A stretch of DNA of 64,000 nucleotides, from positions 1,860,001-1,924,000 of the forward strand of contig JAECYW010000014.1 of assembly GCA_023014335.1 (NCBI GenBank), read 5' to 3'. The position numbers were made by a program, and so were the translations under genes. A model generated the notes under the pieces. That model was not told where the DNA came from. It made no database searches and saw only the letters and a list, made by a program, of their open reading frames with translations. The first letter of the stretch is position 1. The number at the start of each line of letters is the position of its first letter. This stretch comes from Galerina marginata (taxonomy: Eukaryota > Basidiomycota > Agaricomycetes > Agaricales > Galerinaceae). Positions 59,953 through 64,000 of the stretch are shown in pieces.

Positions 59953-60318
59953 TACAAGTTCTTACGTAGTAAAAGAACTTGTTTTCCAGCCTGCATAGCA
60001 GGCAGAAATGGTTCCTAACGCAATCATTCAAAATTCTCCCACTCATACTGTGACCCTGCATGGTTTCTGTATCTCAGCCATTACTGGGTCAATTTTTATG
60101 ATCTTGGTATCAAAAAATTCGTAAAAATCAGGGCCTTTCTGGTAGGCTTGTTAGAACCGTCTCATTTTTCTGCTTTTTTTGAGTATAAGATCATCCTAAT
60201 AGCTTCAGATTTGAGCGGACTATGCAATATTTACTTATTTAACCTTTATTTATAGTCAGACTCACCTAGAAAGTAAGAACTTGTTTTTGCCATGCGCAGC
60301 AATGGCCTCTGACCAAGT
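59953..60318 (-). mobile_element. Minimal hairpin-ended element, 366 bp
   Basis: Both termini as in the larger copies (TTACAAGTTCTTACGTAGT ... GCAATGGCCTCTGACCAAG) but no complete 889-bp unit: the terminal module runs directly into the other end at about TCAGGGCCTTTCTGG. It is nested in the centre of the foldback. Flanks are AATT on the left and TCATG on the right, a less clean AA/TT site than the others. Confidence 0.85.
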
Positions 60319-60399
60319 CATGTAATCTATATTACAACTGAAAGCAAATCTTAGGCCCCCCAAGTTTGACACATGTATAACAAATCTATGTCAGATAGG

Positions 60400-60480
60400 G
60401 ACTGCAGTGGCTCAGGTGGCACCATCACTCTAAAGCCCTAGACAGATAAAAACATGAGTTCAAATCCAGCCGGTTACATA
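60400..60480 (+). other. tRNA-like segment (possible SINE head)
   Basis: TGGCTCAGGTGGCA fits a Pol III A-box and, about 40 bp later, GAGTTCAAATCCAGCC resembles a B-box. Stems do not close well as a cloverleaf, so this is not a functional tRNA. It may be the head of a tRNA-derived SINE; I cannot define a tail. Confidence 0.35.
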
Positions 60481-62887
60481 ATTAAAACACTTTAGACATT
60501 ATGTGATTTATTCAATGCCCCTAGAAGTCACTGTATGAGCTGTTGTAATAGAAAGGTAAACTATGTCTTTGCCGAAAAGCCAGCCTAAGGGCTTGGATAA
60601 CACTATTTCTGTGCTCTCACATTATGAAGTTATAGTCATGTTGTTCTTCTTGGCATCTGAAAATAGCATCATGTCAGGATAGGATCTGGAAGACTTGGGA
60701 CAAGCTGTGTAAATCCACATGCCAGACAGCTGGCTGGCAATATGCCGAGTTGGCTAGAGCCGCCTCTGGGTTGTTTGACTAGTACCAAAAGATGAGGTGA
60801 AACTAAATCTGCGAAGACAGCTAAAGCTGATCCAATAAAGGTAGCTGCTTTAAAAGTGTGGCAAAACTGGCATATGCTGGATGTCTTGGAATGGATGCAG
60901 GGCTTAGAGGATGAAAGTCTTTTGATGCTTTGGGAGTAACAGTGTTTAGTTAAGTGGAAGCACAAGTTGGTGTATAGAATGAAACTGGGGATGAGCCATG
61001 ACTAGTGTAAATATACAGGATGACAGATTATTGGGAATACCAGAGAACTGGCATATTGCAACATAGTGGATCAGTTATAAGAGATTCAAAAGTTAGGTTG
61101 CATACTGAATAGCAGGGTGGACAGTCTCATATTTTTTGTTGTAGCCAAGTTGCAGCCCTTTGCGGCCTTGTTTCTACTGTAAGTTGAGTAATGCTGGCAC
61201 CACAAGAGGTATGTCTTAACATGAGCAGGACCAGTGACTTCAGCTGCCTACTTTATATATCAGTGTTTCTGAGTTTTTGGTACTCTTCAGTTAACAGCCA
61301 ATGAGGTTGCAGGTCATTCTTGCATTTGTGTTTTGAGAAGCTTCAACAGCCTTTTTTACATGCTGCTCGTCACAGGACTTGGTCTCATGTAACAAGCAGC
61401 AAAGTCTTTTGGCTTTTCCTCCAACTCATTAAGAGAACTTTGAGTTTGCCAGTGAACCAAGAAGAGGATTCTTCCCCAATAAGATTTTTCCAGGTGTTTC
61501 ACTTCTGTATGCAAATATCCTAATTTTGGCAGCATGCAGACACTGACGTTACCATGCTCATTGTTCTAAATATAGCTGTATTTCAAGTTTTAAATACACA
61601 GTCATATCTAAAAATAGATAATCATGTGACATGTGACATAATTATACTTTTGAGTGTTTGAACAGCCATATCAAAGCATATCCAACATAGTTAAAGTGCT
61701 TGAGATGCTAAATTGATCAATCAATGCTTTAAATAAAAGCAATTTCCAAAAGTGATCAGATGTGGCTGTGCTAGTAACAAAAGTTGTACTACTCATCAGG
61801 GCAATTCTAAATCTGTTTAAATCATAACTGTATCTTCTTTCCTTATTGAGATATAAGCTGCATCAAAATTGTTATCAGGCTTCTTGAAATCATATTTGGC
61901 AGATGGGAAAATTTCCCAAAAAGGAAAGAGTATCTCAGAAAAAAGCAATATATTTTTAGACTTTTTTACAATTTAAATCATATCAATATTCACTTTCCTG
62001 ACTGAGATATAAGCAAAACAAGATTAATTCTAAAAATAGCTGATATGACCATAAATTGAAATAGTTCCTAATTAGGAATTTCAGGGTCTAGCTAAAAATA
62101 GACCTGCTCTAAAAATAGAAAGATCAAAAATATTTTCAAAGTCTAAAAATAGAAATACTTGTAAAATAAGATTTTAGAGTTTAGATCTAAATGTAATAGG
62201 TATAAGCTGTTGTTTCTTTTAATTTCTATCTGTATTATAATTTAAAGCTTATTTACAAGAAAAAACCTATTTCTCGATACAAGTCTTTTAAAATGTCATT
62301 AGACTATAATGAGCTTAGTTTTTACTTGCTTGCAATCATTTAAATCTTAGAAAATACAAGAAATTCAGATCTACAAGATGGTATTTATTGATATTAGTAT
62401 AGGCTATAATCAAAAAAATTCTATAGCTTTTATATATAGAAATATATATATATTATTTGCTTTGATTTAGATTGCTTCTTGTGTATTGGATCTAGTAGAC
62501 CTGTGCCTAAAGAAATGTCATTACAGTATATTTATAGCTATCCTGGAAAAGACACAGCAATTTTTTTAATTTGGAGGACCCCTGCCACCAGAATATATTT
62601 CTAAAATACAAAACTTTGCCAAGACGTCACAAAAAACATTTGATTTTTGTTTTCTATAAAATTTAGTTTTTGAAGAATATTTATTATTAGAAAACATTTT
62701 TCACAAAAGACCCCTGCCACCACCTGTCAAAGAAACATTATACTAAACCCTAAAAAACATTTTAAAAATCTGAAGATTATTCTTGGAAAAAATTGTTTTC
62801 AGAAATGTTTTCAGCCTTCCTTTAGATTGTATTTCCTATCAGGAATTAATCAACCTAAGAGGTTAAGTCTGGGGGGTCACTGAAGTG

Positions 62888-63429
62888 AGCTGTTAAAGAT
62901 AGTCCATGGACTATTATCAATAAGAAGCCTGTGGTTTCAAAAGCTAAAACTTTTGTTGCACAACATTTTCAGCCTGCCAAAGGTTCAATCCCAGTTAAAG
63001 TAAACAATTTAAAGAGAAAAATAGAGGATACTGAAATACCTATAGTTCCATTAGAGGCTAAGAAAATAATTAAGATCAAAAAACCCAAAATTACTTATGA
63101 TATTGAACTTCAAGGCTTAAAATGGGATTCAGTCAATTATAGCTGTTCTTATGACTCATTATTTACAATATTGTTCAATTTATGGTCTCAAAACAAAAAA
63201 CAATGGACCAAAGAGCTTAGTCAATATGGAGAATTTACACAAACTTTGGTAAAGGGATATAAAAATGTTCAAACTGGATCTCAAACATTATCTGCAGTTA
63301 GAGATTTGGTTAGACATGAATTAAAAACATCTCAACCAGATAAATTCCCTATAGGGCATACAGGAACTGATATCCGTGATCTTTTACAATCAATGTTCCA
63401 AAAACCTAATCAGAAAGATATCAGTTATG
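62888..63429 (+). pseudogene. Fragment with cysteine-peptidase-like motif between two foldback elements
   Basis: The frame is open from the left foldback end (AVKDSPWTIINKKPVVSKAK) to the right one. A basic linker is followed by LKWDSVNYSCSYDSLFTILF, then NLWSQNKKQWTKELSQYGEF, TGSQTLSAVRDLVRHELKTS and KFPIGHTGTDIRDLLQSMFQ. The NxSCxYDSLFTIL segment resembles the catalytic-Cys box of USP-type peptidases and, from memory, a mushroom transposon-associated family. The catalytic His region is missing. The frame is cut at 63430 (KDISYA|) by the next foldback. Confidence 0.5.
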
Positions 63430-64000
63430 CACTTCAGTGGCCCCTACTTAGGTACCCGGCGGGAACTTTAATATGGCGTATATAACCTACCCATGGGGGT
63501 GTCTACAACAAAAATAAAAAATAAAAAACGGCAGCTACAATTTATAAAAATTGTTAAAATTTTCAAAAATAAAAATGTTTTTGTTATAAAAACATGAGAA
63601 ATGTTTTAAAATTGTAGAAAAGTTTTAACAATAAATAGAAATAGTTATAGATTTGTTTTTTTTAATAGGTGCCAGGGGTCTTTTTATAGAAATATTAAAT
63701 TGTAGCTAGCAGCTCAACCAGGGTAGATAGATAGAATCTGTAAAGAGATCTTGTAATGCAACCCTGAGTACTATGTATCCTCCAAAAATTGAAGCAATCC
63801 AGAGGTATGAATTCTTCTACCCACAAAATAAATTTGGCATTTGTGGGCTAGCCAAAATATATGGCAAGGATCTGTATAAAGATCATAAGATGTCATATAG
63901 AGTGATATTAAGACCAAAACTTGTCATGATTTTGTTCCAAGTCCAATCTTTCTGACAATCTATTCTGGCACATCTAAGCAGACATACTCCTTTCCGGTCC
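63430..64000. mobile_element. Foldback-family element, left part, runs off the window
   Basis: Begins CACTTCAGTGGCCCCTACTT then AGGTACC. It shares GTCTACAACAAAAATAAAAA, GGTGCCAGGGGTC and AGATCTTGTAATGC-type landmarks with 55020-55867 in inverted orientation. The small frame at 63773-63955 is not supported as a gene. The other end is outside the window. Confidence 0.7.

Larger units (their letters stand above)
58538..62887. mobile_element. Foldback element, 4.35 kb, flanks do not match
   Basis: Arms of about 1.34 kb (58538-59875 and 61535-62887), diverged by a few percent, with termini CACTTCAGTGACCCCCCAGA and complement. The centre (59876-61534) holds the 366-bp hairpin-ended element and a tRNA-like segment. 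Internal landmarks: GGTGGCAGGGGTCCTCC, GATTGCTTCTTGTGTATTGG and CTAGCACAGCCACATCTGAT. The left flank is inside an 889-bp unit (CAATTGCC), the right flank is gene sequence (AGCTGTTA): no 8-bp duplication. Frames inside (60669-60965 and others) look like noise. Confidence 0.85.

Noticed and set aside
60669..60965. 98-residue minus-strand frame in the foldback centre
   Set aside because: No motif or codon signal distinguishing it from chance in this sequence.

Overview
The window looks like a transposon-rich, repeat-rich segment of a mushroom-forming basidiomycete (Agaricomycetes). The evidence is genes split by many ~45-65 bp GT-AG introns, a KDZ-superfamily transposase with a CxC1-type cysteine cluster, a Tet-like 2OG-Fe(II) dioxygenase, and several uncharacterised families I associate with agaric genomes. 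All calls are from reading translations and repeats by eye; no database search was run. Composition is a mosaic: about 4.6-10.2 kb and 34.1-41.6 kb are GC-rich, and the rest is AT-rich.

1-24 kb. This part holds a run of genes that includes three candidate chromatin or nucleic-acid modifiers: a JmjC-like protein (minus, 1-4113, running off the left edge), a Tet/JBP-like dioxygenase (plus, 10519-13630) and a SET-domain protein (plus, 14996-16069). With them are an acidic, NLS-bearing protein (minus, 16355-18909), an uncharacterised protein (plus, 19568-20751) and an F-box-like protein with a possible nucleotidyltransferase-like segment (plus, 21190-23126). Three intergenic sites (about 4.3, 13.8 and 23.8 kb) carry paired copies of a perfect 42-bp palindrome whose outer arms are telomere-type sequence (CTAACCCTAA/TTAGGGTTAG). 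A GC-rich stretch contains a broken Hsp70 copy.

24-34 kb. A decayed KDZ transposon (minus) has an in-frame stop and two nested non-autonomous insertions; its 3' flank has 63-bp minisatellites.

34-52 kb. A conserved agaric gene of unknown function (minus, 34142-36540) is followed by a repeat-rich intergenic region with clusters of a GACAnTGTC-type motif. Next is a large split gene (plus, 39435-52250) interrupted in-frame by two young insertions: a 4.83-kb element that is mostly a tandem array of an 889-bp unit, and a 3.53-kb foldback element with an exact 8-bp target duplication.

52-64 kb. This is a graveyard: a second copy of the KDZ 3' subterminal region with a Tc1/Fot-like MITE inside it, several foldback elements with CACTTCAG/CTGAAGTG ends, a truncated JmjC paralogue, and two gene fragments trapped between foldbacks.

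The most distinctive signal is a family of non-autonomous elements with hairpin ends that insert at an AA (TT) dinucleotide. Three copies have lengths fitting 366 bp + n x 889 bp with n = 0, 1 and 5. This resembles Helentron-type (rolling-circle) derivatives with internal tandem repeats, but no autonomous partner is visible here.
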